Of a stretch of 30,747 bases of DNA, positions 9,378 through 19,389 are shown piece after piece. The notes beneath the pieces are model-generated. The model saw nothing but the letters and a program-made list of their open reading frames with translations. It had not been told where the DNA came from and did not search any database. A program made the translations under genes and the position numbers. This DNA is from Mikrocytos mackini (Eukaryota > Endomyxa > Ascetosporea > Mikrocytida > Mikrocytiidae), in NCBI GenBank assembly GCA_030180075.1, contig JASNJN010000028.1:1-30747 (forward strand). The letters are read 5' to 3'. Each line of letters opens with the position of its first letter. The first letter of the stretch is position 1.

Positions 9378-12300
9378 TCACGCCCTGGTTCCCATGTGCC
9401 TTGTTGTCTGCCAGCATACATTCCCATTGCCACTTTCGCGGAAGAAATTAGTCCTTCTTCCGCCTTCATTGAGTTTCTTTATATATCCTAGTGATGGTAA
9501 CCCCCTCTTTTCCCAAGGTGGAGTGGGGTTACCTGAGACGAACCATCTGTAGATGTTGAGAGATCCCTTCAAATTAACTCTAAGTAACTTAGATATTTGT
9601 ATCCCTTTCTGGTACGATGAATGCATCTTTTGTTTTGGTAATACCGTCCTCCTGAACCTGTTTAAGTTCTGCATAGACTGTTTCGAGATTACGCCTAGTT
9701 GCCCCACAACTACAGCAAGCGTCTTGACCTGATACCCCTCGTATTGTTTCTTGTGCTTGATCCCAAGCTTCTTGTATTTCTCCAGTTTCTCTATCTCTTT
9801 ACATTCGATCAGATCTTCTGCTGAGATCCCTACTTCGAGGACAGTTATCCTGCGTTTCGCATGGTCATAACAGATTATGTCCGGTAACTGGGTTGTCTTT
9901 TCTTTTCCGTCGTAGATTGCAACCCTTTGATCTAGGACTATATCAAACTTCTCGCCTCTCCTAGCGCACCTCTTTCCAGCATCGCCTAAAGAGAGTTTCT
10001 GACCTAATTTCCTCGCTCCGATAACCTCATTGGCTATCATGAGCACCACAGTATCATACCGGCCTTTTAGAAGAGTAAATGGGATTGCGTTGCAACCGCC
10101 TAGCACATGACCGACAGTCTCCGGGGCGGAGTTACATCTTCTACAAGTGTTTGACTCTTCTTTTCCGACGACTTTTAACCAACTTTTGTGTTTTCCAATT
10201 CCATCTTGGAGGAGGAGGATTGATTTGACATCTCCGCGCGAAAGTCCGGGCTTCTTAAGCCAAAGATGGCTCTGGGAACAGCAGTTAGCTGGTTCCTTTC
10301 TCGCCCGGTTGAAGCCAGAATACAGTTTAGCGCTGTTCCATTTGTCCCGGTAGGATTTCTGGAACGCTAACTTAATGTATTTCCTTTCTTGGCTTTCCAT
10401 TTCGGCTGACCAATCCTCCTTTCCCTCGAATTCAAATTTACGTCTACTTCCCTGAAGTCTTCCTAAAATCAATTTATGTTTCCCTGGTGCTAGTTCTATA
10501 ATTATCCTTCTGATGTCTTCTTGGTTGTGGGCCATCACAATAGGGGATTTGACCGCGTCCATTACCTCGACGCCTTCTCCTCCTATGGATTCCCTTTGTT
10601 CTTCCATGTACATGATTGCGCTACAGATTGATATGTAGTAAATTTCACAAAAATTAGGAATCCCGAACCCTCCTTGTCTTGAATTAGTGTAGAGCCTTCC
10701 GTTGGTAATTCTCCAAGGGATGATACCGTTCTTTTTGAGGCAAATCCTGACAAATCTATTAAGGGCTTCGAGTTCTGCGGGTGTCCATGTTATTGTCTGG
10801 GCGACCCAGCCTATGAGAGGCGCTACACTAACTTGTAGCTGCTTCCCACAGTTTACTATGGTTAGGCCTGACCCGCAGATCTTCCTTATTCTTCTTTGTG
10901 CTTCTTTTTTAATATCTTCCTTAGTAGTCTTAGTATTGACCCATACTTGCTTAAATCCAAGGTACTTGTATTGCGCAGTACTCTTACTGGACATAAGTGG
11001 AAAGTTCTTTAGATGATGTGTGAAGGCTAGTCTTTGTTTCGGTTCTTCGGTGATAACAGCACTCTTTTGCTCATTGATTTTCAGGCCCAGTAGTTCTCCT
11101 AACCTTTTAATGTTGCCTACCTCCCTTTCGAGAGCGCCAATTGAACCACCGAATATCTTAATATCATCCATGTAACATATTTTCGCACTCCAACTAGTTT
11201 TATCTTCTGGTTCGTATCCGCCTGGTACCTTAGGCTTGAACAGTGATAGTGCTAGACAAAAGAGAGTGGGCGACATCTTGTCGCCTTGAAATATGCCCTT
11301 GGTGATGTTTATTTTCTTCGGTGTTTCCCCTAGGTTCACTACATATGTATGCCACGATTCCATTAAAGTCGTCAATGCGTTCAACAGTCTCTGGGTGCCT
11401 GGGCTCCCATGGCCAAAGATGTGTCTCAATATTGCTATCAGCGCTTTATGACCCACAGAATCGTAGGCCTTACGGAAGTCAATNAATGAGACGTTGGGGG
11501 CTCTGTTAAATACTTATCTAAAAGTCTGTACGATGTTTTCACTAATAACGTGAGCATCGAGGCAGCCCCGTCTTTTTGTGAACGATACTATTTGGTCGAA
11601 ATCCCAGTTAAGGGAGCGCAAGGCCGACTCTAATATTCTTCGTTGCAAGACGGAGGTGTAGACTTTTTAGAGAGTATTCAACATGGTAATGAGTCTATAG
11701 TTGGCAGGGTTTTCAATCGAGTCATTGTTCTTGTGGAACAATATCGTCCTGCCAGCTGTGAACCACTTCTCAGGTTTCTTCTGCCCATTCCATAGCTCGT
11801 TGTACAGCCTCGCAAGAATATGGATCAATATTCCCTGGAGTTTCTTGATTAGGTATCCGTGGATGCCATCCGGACCGGGGGCTTTCCATGGGCTAGTCGT
11901 TTGAACTGCGTAAAAGATCTCTTTCTGCTTTATGGGCTTGTTATGAGCGGTCCCCCTGATTCTTTTTAAGCCGCTGTTTTCGATTGCCGACTTCATGGAT
12001 CGTTCATCATAGTAGTTGTCTTCCTTCCAAATCCCACTCCAGAATGTGTGGTGGGTTTGGTTTTCGGGGATTTTGACGTATTTCAGGGATTCGGCTTTGG
12101 CCCCAGGAAACTTTCCAAACCTCTCTGTGTCGAGGTTCTGTTTCTTTATTGAGGCCTTCCACCTTTTAAGGTTATCTTTTCTGGTTAAAATTCTGTTTAT
12201 ATCATTGAGCTTTGAGATCTTCAACTTCGCATCATGCTTTCCCCTCAGTTTGTGCTGCTTCGCCACTTGCTCGTTTCTCGAGGGACTTAGTGTACCCTCT

Positions 12301-13567
12301 TTGAACGCGTGTAGTTGGCTTAGTGCTTTCATGAGTTCGTCTCTACTCTGAGGTCTTCTGGTGTAAGGTTTCCTAGTTGGAAACTCGCCAGAGTAAGTCA
12401 GGTAGAGAGCTGCATTTAGCTCAGTAAGCGTGATCACCTCCTTCTTCATCTTCAAAACTTTCTTCAGAGTCTTTATTTCTTCCTTAGGTATCTCCTTCCT
12501 CGCTTTGGGCAACTTACGTACAGGGTTCGGATACTTCTTCTCATGTGCTATTAAGGCTAGGGTCTGTTGCCAGAGGTGGTCTGAGTCCTCGTTGTTCTGG
12601 AACTCCCCCTCGCTACAGTCCTCATTAACCTCGCCGTATGAGTCGTCGCTTGATTCCGGTTCCTCGTCGTTGTTGCTGCCTCTTTCTGCTTCTACCTCTT
12701 TATCTCCATTATTGACATCCTTTCCTAGCACTCTGTCCTTTCCTTTCTTGTCGTCTTTCTTTTTGTTTTTGTAAGAATTTTCTTTCTTTGTTTTTTTGCT
12801 TCTGCTTTATCTGCAGAAACTGACTTCCCTTCCTGATTTCCATGTACATTTGCAGTTTCTTGGATGCCTGTGCCGGCATCTCTCTGCTTGCTATTCTTTT
12901 TATTGTCCATGTTGCACTCTCCAATCTCTTCTTCTTCTGTACAAAAGCCTTCGCTTTTGTAATACTCTTCGACTTCGGTAGACTGTTGGTTAAATGTTTG
13001 TTCATTCTTTGCCATCTTTATTGAATTCGTGTATCCTTTACCTTGGCTAGCTTTTGTTTGAGTGTTTACCTTATCAAACGGGATTGCAAGCAATTGTTCG
13101 TCATTAATAAAATATTTATTTATGTGACCTCTTTTTCCGAGGCCTTCCTTCTCTTTCAGTTGCCATTTCCTGGCATCTTTCTGATCTGATCCACGGCCCA
13201 GTTCAGGATTTCTTGCATCCTTTTTAGGTCTTGCTGGGTTTCGATCTGCTTTGTTGAATTCTTTTGGTTTTGCTTTGATACTTCCATTCTCAGTTGCTTT
13301 TGAACTAAATACTTGTATATTGTCATCTGTTGTTGGTAGCCACGCCACTTTGGCTTCTGTGCTACGTATCCCTCCAACAGTTTTGAGGTATAAGTCTTTT
13401 AATGTAACCTCCCCTTTGTCCATTGGGTTGGCTTTGGCTGTCATCGCCTGCCTAGAAGGTTCTTGTCTAGGGGGTTCTGGTCCCCAGTATTCTTCTTTCT
13501 TTTGTGGAGTGGGGTCTGTCAGGTCAGCTCCAATCTCTATGAGCTCGGCAGCATCAGGTTCGTTCAT
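9378..13567 (-). pseudogene. LINE ORF2: reverse transcriptase plus restriction-like endonuclease
   Basis: About 1,400 codons from the ATG at 13567. A hydrophilic N-terminal region runs to ~12735. The reverse transcriptase begins at WKAPGPDGIHGYLIKKL; it includes the catalytic motif FRKAYDS (N at 11484 just before it) and YMDD at 11163-11174. Downstream is the finger CRRCNSAPETVGHVLGGC (C-x2-C, H-x4-C; 10092-10145). The nuclease follows as PD and, 14 residues later, E in VLEV (9831-9883), as in R2/R4 elements that nick target DNA and prime reverse transcription there. Breaks: a frame change at the A7 run 12791-12797, and in-frame TAA codons at 11667-11669 and 11514-11516, each one substitution from a sense codon. 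As sequenced, this copy cannot make a full-length protein. Confidence 0.88.
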
Positions 13568-13715
13568 AGACTCCAGGATGGGACCCACCTTCTCCTATGT
13601 AACGAAGGTTTAATAACCTTCAATAGGGAGTCTACTTTGCGGTGGTACTTTATCTGTGCCACCCATTCCCGGACCAAGTAAATGGGAACTCTAATGTGCT
13701 TTGCTGTCAAGTATC

Positions 13716-14984
13716 CTATCCTGTCCTAGCTAGCCTGCATTTCCTATGCCAGGTAGACATTCAAAATTTTATCGAAAATGGATTGAATCGATATCTCGAA
13801 ATCTATAATCGATATGATATATCGATTTTCAAATATTTTTCATGATTTTTGCTTTGTTGTCATCACATTTTGTTGAATTTTCGTAATTTCCAGATTCATA
13901 AAAATGTTCAAAAATACTACCAAATTCCTATAAATCTCTCAAATTATATGCGATGAAAGTGAAAGCTTGTTTCCGAATGTATAATAAATGTTGTTTGAAC
14001 GTTTTACTATTCCGCAAAATGGAATATGCTTTATTTAAAGAGCTATTTCAACGTAAGTTCCCATTATATTAAATATCGAAAATTACCCCGTTTCGATAAG
14101 CATCTCGATCAAGATCAAGACTTTGAATGTCTAATGCCAGGTAGCCATGTACCACAGTATGCCGATCCGGCCAGCTGGTGTTAATGGTTTCTTCTCAAAT
14201 GGTAGAAGTGCTACTACCAGTCTGACTATAAAGGGCGGGATTCCGTCTATTACCAGTTCATCGATGCATTCATGAATACCAAATGGGTACTCTGCTATCC
14301 GGTACTCCAACATCTCTAAGGTTCTCTCAATCGCAGATATGCTGCTAACTATTTCATTTTTATCTTCCATTTTGTCTTGTACAAACTTGGATACTTCTGT
14401 GCGCTTGAGTCGTAAGGAATCTGTCCAGACCGCCTCATTGGCCTTGAAGAATTCCCTGACTCGCAGCTCACTCATCCTTGCTTGCCTGATTCTTTCTTCA
14501 TTCATCTTATAGTTAGCAGTTTTCTGGTCTAAACTCTTTTTGTATTCTAAGAGTCTTTTCGATTGTTCGCTCAGTTCTTTTTTGACTGGAACTTCTTCCT
14601 TAGCCTTGATGTCTTGGCTCTCTGCACTCTTGTTTTCCTCGTCATTCTTGCTGGCCCTCTCTGTCTCGATGTTGGGTCCAGGTGCTACTGCAGAGAGCTT
14701 GGCTTTCTTGGTTCCTTGTTGAGGTTCTGGATCAGCCTGTTGGACCTCTGGTACTGGGGCCTCTTCGGCTTCCTTCGCCTCTGTCTTTTCTTTGACTGTA
14801 CTCTTTTTTTTGCTGGTGCTTTCTTAGCTCTCGCAGCTTTCTTTTCCTTCTTTTCCTCAAGTTCCTTGGCTACCCTTTGGGCCTCCGCCTCTTCCAATAG
14901 GCGCTCCTCTTCCTGTTCTCTTCTTGTCTTACTCTTTGTGACAGTTGTTGTGGTCTTAGTGCTCTTGGTTTTTCGTGCTGGCAT
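13716..14984 (-). pseudogene. LINE ORF1: basic coiled-coil protein, split by MITE
   Basis: Starts at ATG 14984 (MPARKTKSTK). The N-terminal ~70 residues are Lys/Glu/Ala-rich with a coiled-coil pattern (EEERLLEEAEAQRVAKELEE). At the A8 run 14804-14811 the frame changes by -1; the continuation is rich in Pro, Glu and Ala, then enters a second helical region around MNEERIRQARMSELRVREFF (14505-14440). The frame ends at 14131 only because a hAT MITE (13754-14133) supplies a stop. Skipping the MITE and one copy of its duplication, the frame continues ~13 codons to TAG at 13716-13718, for roughly 293 residues in all. Likely a nucleic-acid-binding ORF1 protein; no zinc knuckle is visible. Confidence 0.7.
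13754..14133. mobile_element. hAT-type MITE, 380 bp, inserted in LINE ORF1
   Basis: Ends TAGACATTCAAA and TTTGAATGTCTA are inverted repeats, flanked by a perfect 8-bp duplication ATGCCAGG (13746-13753 and 14134-14141). The interior is AT-rich with ATCGAT-type repeats, unlike the GC-richer LINE on both sides. No coding capacity. The clean insertion shows that it arrived after the LINE. Confidence 0.93.
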
Positions 14985-14997
14985 TTCTATAATTTTT

Positions 14998-15510
14998 TTA
15001 AAAAGTTTTTTTTCCTTTTTGGTCACTTTTGAGTTCTGTCGCCCCTGGGCGTGACCTTTCTAGCGTGGGGTCCCCTTTCATCGTTTCCGGGTTCCCCACT
15101 GATTTTTTGTCCTCCGGAATTCGTATCCATTCCGTAATTTTTTTCTGTTTCCTATTTCTGGCTGGTGCTGGCCCTCCTCTCGCGGAGCCTAATATTCGTT
15201 CTTCCTTTTCCTCTTCCTTTCCAGTTGGGGTGGCAGTCCCAACCAGCATACTCTCCTGCTCCTTATTTTCCTTGTGGTCTCGGTAACCTCGAGAGCTAAT
15301 TCCGTGTCCATGTTCGTTGCGAGAATGTTCCTTCTCCACGTTTCTAGTGCTTTCCATGTCACGATTGGGCGTATTCCCCCGGCATTCCTCTTCAGATGCT
15401 ATCGCCTGCACGGGCCCACAGACTGCTAAAGAGTCAATGTCGGTGCCTTGTTCTGGCTTCTCACGCGGCGCTTCGCAGTTACCCTGAACGTCTGGGCTCT
15501 CTGCACTACC
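14998..15510 (-). CDS. Possible LINE upstream frame (ORF0), function unknown
   Basis: An open minus-strand frame from about 15510 to 14998 lies at the 5' end of the LINE, just before and slightly overlapping the ORF1 leader. No ATG occurs at its beginning; the first in-frame ATG is in NRDMESTRN at ~15357. Composition is hydrophilic (Glu, Lys, Arg, Pro) with no recognisable domain. It could be a 5' remnant of a longer frame, an ORF0, or an open stretch in a GC-rich leader without coding function. The block GTTAAATTTTTAAAAAAAC just upstream resembles the promoter-like blocks found before other genes here. Confidence 0.3.
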   Translation of the reverse strand, partial: GSAESPDVQGNCEAPREKPEQGTDIDSLAVCGPVQAIASEEECRGNTPNRDMESTRNVEKEHSRNEHGHGISSRGYRDHKENKEQESMLVGTATPTGKEEEKEERILGSARGGPAPARNRKQKKITEWIRIPEDKKSVGNPETMKGDPTLERSRPGATELKSDQKGKKTF

Positions 15511-15545
15511 GCTTTCGATATGTAGAAGTTTTTTTAAAAATTTAA

Positions 15546-15825
15546 CATTTTTTGTAATTCAGATGTATATTGCTTTTAGTTAATTTAAAACAAAGCGTTA
15601 AGCTAAGATTCTTATCATTGAAAAACCACTTCACAACGACCAAAAAAGAAAAATGTTGGAAATACAAAAAAGACATAATTCAAAAATTTAGCCCCCATTC
15701 CTAGGATTGTTCTATGTTTTATGACTTATGGAATTTACCGAACCCTAATATAAACTTGTAAGTGTACCTCAATTCATTAATTCCCTTCAGAGGCACATTT
15801 AAAGATTGACCACATGACTACCTGC
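15546..15825. other. AT-rich spacer between LINE and hAT element
   Basis: About 280 bp with no gene or repeat that I can recognise. I looked here for the missing right end of the Tigger element and did not find it. Confidence 0.5.
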
Positions 15826-15984
15826 TAGAGTTTCCAAATTGCCGGTATTTCGTCAATTTTCGTGTTTTTGCAAAAATGATAATGGTCTAAAATCGGTCAA
15901 AATGTGATCAAAATTTTACTAAAATAATGCATATTAAATATAGAGGCCGATCTAAAAAAATTAATTTTTTAATTTTTTTTCCAA

Positions 15985-16832
15985 CCATTGAAATTCCTCA
16001 CTGAGGACAATTCATCGGTTGTTAGATTCCGAGAGGATGTTGCACATTGCATAATCCACGGAGCAGGTCCGACTGGAGTCGACGAGCCGAGAAATAGAGG
16101 CCCAAGGCAAAAGAAGGACCAGACCTTCAAAACGGTCTCTTGGGTGAAATTCCCAGCAACCTTTGGTTGTACCACACCCATGGTGATGAAAATGCTCATC
16201 ATGGGATCCAATGTGGACTGTACCCCAAACGCTCAAACGCGGTTCGAGAGAACAACAGAAGGCGGGGAGTCGGATTCAGATCACAGTTTGTACCGAGTCC
16301 TAAAGCTCTTGCATCTCAAAATGAGTCACGGACTTCCCTTTCTGCACCAAACTTTCTCTGAAAGTTGGACACAGAGTGTGTTCCACCATTGTGCTGTCAA
16401 CCATAGAGCCCACATTAGGGTATGATATGATGGTTACTTCATAGCCTCTGGCTAGAAGATAGAACGGCAGCCTCAAGGTTGTCGTTCAAGCCAACTTCTT
16501 TCTGAGAAGAGATATAGGCAATAAGACCCAAAACAATAAGAATTGAAGGGCTGTAAGACCAATAAGAAAGAAAGAACAAAAGCTTGGCAATAAGTCCTTC
16601 AGAAGAGGCCGTAAGTCCCTTCTGCTAGACGCTGGAATATACCCCCAGGGGAACTCGCACCTGGTGACGTATGTCATACAACGCCCAAGGCGTCGTTGAG
16701 ACAAATATAACCAGATGTCCAGCCAAAGAAAAGAATGGAGTTTTGATGAGAAGTCACGGAGACAAGGTGCATATAAAGCACTCGGCACAATGTGCCTAAT
16801 TTTATTTAAATAAATAATTTGGGTCTAAAACT
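15985..16832 (-). other. Unidentified GC-richer insertion within the hAT element
   Basis: This ~850-bp block is much less AT-rich than its hAT host. It separates the hAT left end from the truncated transposase. On the minus strand it ends in an A/T-rich tail beginning GGTTGGAAAAAAAATT, suggesting a retrotransposed or transcript-derived piece. Its 5' side has a perfect short palindrome, GGCACAATGTGCC (16784-16796), next to a TATA-like GCATATAAAG. Open frames of 70-145 residues occur on both strands, but none resembles a family I know and they overlap one another. Candidates include an LTR fragment, a SINE-like element or a processed transcript. Confidence 0.4.
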
Positions 16833-16833
16833 A

Positions 16834-17319
16834 TCAAATCATTCCAGTCCATTCATCAATATAAACGGAATATCTTTTACCACACAAAGTTTGCTTTTCA
16901 AACATATTTTTGAATTTATTGCGGATATTTGTCGCTTTGGTATGGATTATATTTTTGATTGTTGTTGGACTCTTGGGAATTTTCTTGAAGTTTTTTGATC
17001 TTAGCAAAATCCGCAGTGTGTTGCTTGTTGCCAAAGTGTTAAGGGAAATGTTATCAATCACTGCTAGTCTTATTAGAGGTTCTTCAACCTTGTCGGGCTT
17101 CTTTGCTGTCACAACATAGTCATCTAATATAGTAGCTTTGTTGTCTGTGTCATCGACTGAATGAAGCCTATTTCTCTCAAGTTTGTGATGTAAAGAGAGG
17201 TGTGACCATAATCCTGTTGTAGACCCTCCTTTCTTAGACACGCTTGCTTTACACTTTCTGCATATAGCAGAATTTCCTGAAGACGCTCTTTCGAAATATT
17301 GCCAAACTTCTGATACCAT
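16834..17319 (-). pseudogene. hAT transposase N-terminus (BED finger), truncated
   Basis: 161 residues from the ATG at 17319, which follows AAAAATTTAAAATTTAG. The BED zinc finger is C20-x2-C23-x16-H40-x4-H45. A helical linker follows, and the frame stops just after VYIDEWTG, the block carrying the first catalytic Asp of hAT enzymes (D155). A hAT transposase normally runs to 500-800 residues, so the rest of the core and the C-terminal dimerisation region are missing. Truncation coincides with the boundary of the GC-richer insertion at ~16832. Confidence 0.82.
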
Positions 17320-17332
17320 CTAAATTTTAAAT

Positions 17333-17544
17333 TTTTATAAAACTAAATAATGAAAAGGGGGTATAGTTCTAGCGGACATAAGCAGGGGTATATTATTAGT
17401 ATGCTTATTAATAATATACCCCTGCTTATGTCCGCTAGAACTATACCCCCTTTTCATTATTTAGTTTTATAAAACTAAATAATGAAAAGGGGGTATAGTT
17501 CTAGCGGACATAAGCAGGGGTATATTATTAGTATGCTTATTAAT
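17333..17544. repeat. Forward-reverse-forward triplication of a ~60-80-bp unit
   Basis: An 80-bp unit at 17333-17412 recurs exactly at 17465-17544. Between them is an exact reverse-complement copy of its first ~65 bp (17409-17474). The unit contains GAAAAGGGGGTATAGTTC and AGCGGACATAAGCAGGGG. The two junctions are the palindromes TTTAGTTTTATAAAACTAAA and TATTATTA/TAATAATA around GTATGCT. It lies in the 5' leader of the hAT transposase. The pattern could be a template-switch event during replication or repair, or an assembly artefact. Confidence 0.92.
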
Positions 17545-17668
17545 TGTGTGAGTGTTTGTTTAAATATTTGAATAAAAAATTATCGGTAATCGACGATAAT
17601 ATACGATAACGATAATGGCCGAAATACCGGTATATCGACTGATACTGGTATTAATTTTGGAAACTCTA

Positions 17669-18605
17669 TTTTGAAGATAAACCTATTTTTTTATAAGATA
17701 TTATACAAAAAATTTAACTTATGATATCATTCCAATTGGGAGTATATGTTGTGATTAGCCTCGATATGTAAACTTTTAAAATGATTCTATACCAATCTAT
17801 AATTGTTAAATTTGTACTCATACTTGCATAAAGTTTAAGATATTATGTAATACTTCACATACAAATAGGATTTAACGTTTTGTCGTTTCTTCGATGAATT
17901 ATTTCCATTTATATTTCTTAGTTTATCTGCTTTGATTATTATAATTTTACAATACTATTAATTTCTTCAGAAAACGTAGATTTTTAATGATTTAAAATTT
18001 AATTTAGTATTTTGATCCTCTCATATTAAAGAATTTTATTGTAACAAGTATAACATACATATTCTTAATACTGTTTACATTTTAATCCGAAGAACACACC
18101 ACGTATATTATAAATATGAAGTTAATAAATTAAAAGGTTCGCCCTCTTTAGTTTTATAGTAGCATCTATGAGTATACTGAAACGGAGAATTTATATTTCT
18201 TCGATATTTGTGGAGATTTTAAATAAAATATCCGGGTTAATCAAAGAATAATTAAATACCGATAATACCGGTATTAAATTGTAAGAGACGATACCGGTTT
18301 CATGTTTCAAAGTCGATAATTGGAAACTCTAGGTACAGGCCTCCTATCCAAATTTTAAGGATAATCGATACGATCGAAGTAAATAGAAGTACCAAATGCC
18401 AACACAAAATATACGATAATAAATATCATAAAAGTTTAATATATTAAAAATTATTTTGTACTATCAATTTATCAAGCCCGATATATCTTCTTAACCTTTA
18501 CTTTATAAATAAACGATGGGAAGGTATTTAGGTGCGCCTACGCTTCGCATTTATTAATCGTGATTACAACTAGTTAATGGGGTGTATTTAATTGAAACAA
18601 AATAG
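17669..18605. other. AT-rich stretch with hAT-like repeats and an orphan hAT end
   Basis: No gene is seen. At 18240-18331, copies of ATACCGGTATTAA and GATACCGG lead to TTGGAAACTCTA, a right end of the same hAT family, with no matching left end in this interval. The rest is featureless AT-rich sequence. Confidence 0.5.
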
Positions 18606-19389
18606 ACTACAGTAAACTCCGAATATAACGAAGTCATCAAATAAGGCCTATTTTCCTCTATAATTTTGTTTGCACATAACAAATTATCACTTATAACGGG
18701 GTAGAAGAAGTTTGCCGAATTTTGAAATTGAATTTTGTGAGTTATATCCTCAAACGCACACTTTTTTCAGGAAAATGTGGATATTTTTAAAATCAAACAA
18801 AGGTGGTAATATGTTTGTTTCAATGTTTTATTGGTCAAAAAACGTTTTCCGGATCTTTTGGAGGCTGTTTTTCGAAAATGGGTGAAAAAAGAGGAATTTT
18901 ATTTTTTTGAGAAGGGGGCCGCAAGGGTCCCCCCTTCGAAAAAAAAAATTATTTACCAAATATGGGATTAACCTTTTTGATCACCCAAAGCATGTGAAAA
19001 CGGTTCTAATCGTGTTTTAAGCTTCAAATAAGACGTTTTTAATAGTTTAAAAAAGTGTGTTTTTGAAGACGAATCATTTTGTGACCTCTGAAATATTCGC
19101 AAAAAAACTATGGAAATGCATATTAAACGTGTGATTATGGTTAGTGTCAAAACTTCGACTTACAAACCACTTAATTAAGCATAATAAATTTTTTGATAGC
19201 ATAAAACGAATTTTTTTGTAATAGGCGGAACTGATTGAACTAGTTTGAGTATGATCTTATTATTTTAACAATATTGGGTTTCTATTAATATGGGTATTTT
19301 GAATAAAAAGCAACTTTTATTCCGCTATTATAGACATAACTACATATTTATTTACGTTTCGTTGTAAACACGATAGACTAGCTTCTTTA
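18606..19389. other. Intergenic stretch with pogo-like end and GC hairpin
   Basis: TA followed by CAGTAAACTCCGAATATAAC at 18610 looks like a pogo/Tigger terminus without a partner. A strong hairpin lies at ~18902-18946. No gene is convincing; the 60-residue minus-strand frame at 18968-19150 has no recognisable feature. The last ~60 bp are the 3' flank of the secreted-protein gene. Confidence 0.5.
18902..18946. repeat. GC-rich inverted repeat flanked by T- and A-runs
   Basis: GAAGGGGG (18911-18918) pairs with CCCCCTTC (18930-18937) around an 11-nt loop. A T-run outside the left arm faces an A-run outside the right arm, with a 2-nt mismatch between inner and outer stems. The G/C stem stands out in a region that is otherwise almost all A and T. 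It could be a structured RNA, the core of a small inverted-repeat element or a transcription-stop structure; nothing here decides. Confidence 0.7.

Larger units (their letters stand above)
9131..15545 (-). mobile_element. R2/R4-type LINE with restriction-like endonuclease, decayed
   Basis: A minus-strand non-LTR retrotransposon, clearly GC-richer than its surroundings. Its 3' end is marked by an A-run (T9 at ~9130-9139 on the plus strand), and its 5' end is placed where the composition turns AT-rich at about 15545. Order on the minus strand: a possible upstream frame, a basic coiled-coil ORF1, and a long ORF2 with reverse transcriptase, a CCHC finger and a PD...E nuclease. The layout matches the R2/R4/Dong group and the Entamoeba LINEs. 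It carries two in-frame stops, two frame changes in A-runs and a hAT MITE inside ORF1. Both end coordinates are estimates; no target duplication was found. Confidence 0.85.
15826..17668 (-). mobile_element. hAT element, interrupted, with TAGAG-type ends
   Basis: The left end TAGAGTTTCCAAATT (15826) and right end AATTTTGGAAACTCTA (to 17668) are inverted copies, both followed internally by CCGGTAT-type subterminal repeats. A BED-finger transposase fragment lies between them on the minus strand. The flanking 8-mers (CTACCTGC left, TTTTGAAG right) do not match, so the two ends may come from different copies or a rearrangement. A second right-type end, TTGGAAACTCTA, occurs at 18331 with its own CCGGTAT repeats. 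Confidence 0.7.

Noticed and set aside
9237-9552. Pro/Tyr/Leu-rich frames reading TACCCGGCTACC repeats
   Set aside because: They lie in the 3' region of the minus-strand LINE; CTACCCGA-type repeats there give open frames on the opposite strand.
13677-13695. GGGAACTCTA resembling a hAT right end
   Set aside because: No inverted partner or 8-bp duplication was found; it lies in the short spacer between LINE ORF1 and ORF2.
15988-16425. 145-residue plus-strand frame in the unidentified insertion
   Set aside because: Competing frames exist on the other strand, no domain is visible, and the A-rich tail suggests the minus strand is the sense strand.
15826-18331. A single 2.5-kb hAT element ending at 18331
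   Set aside because: The flanking 8-mers do not match (CTACCTGC and GGTACAGG), and an intervening right end exists at 17668.
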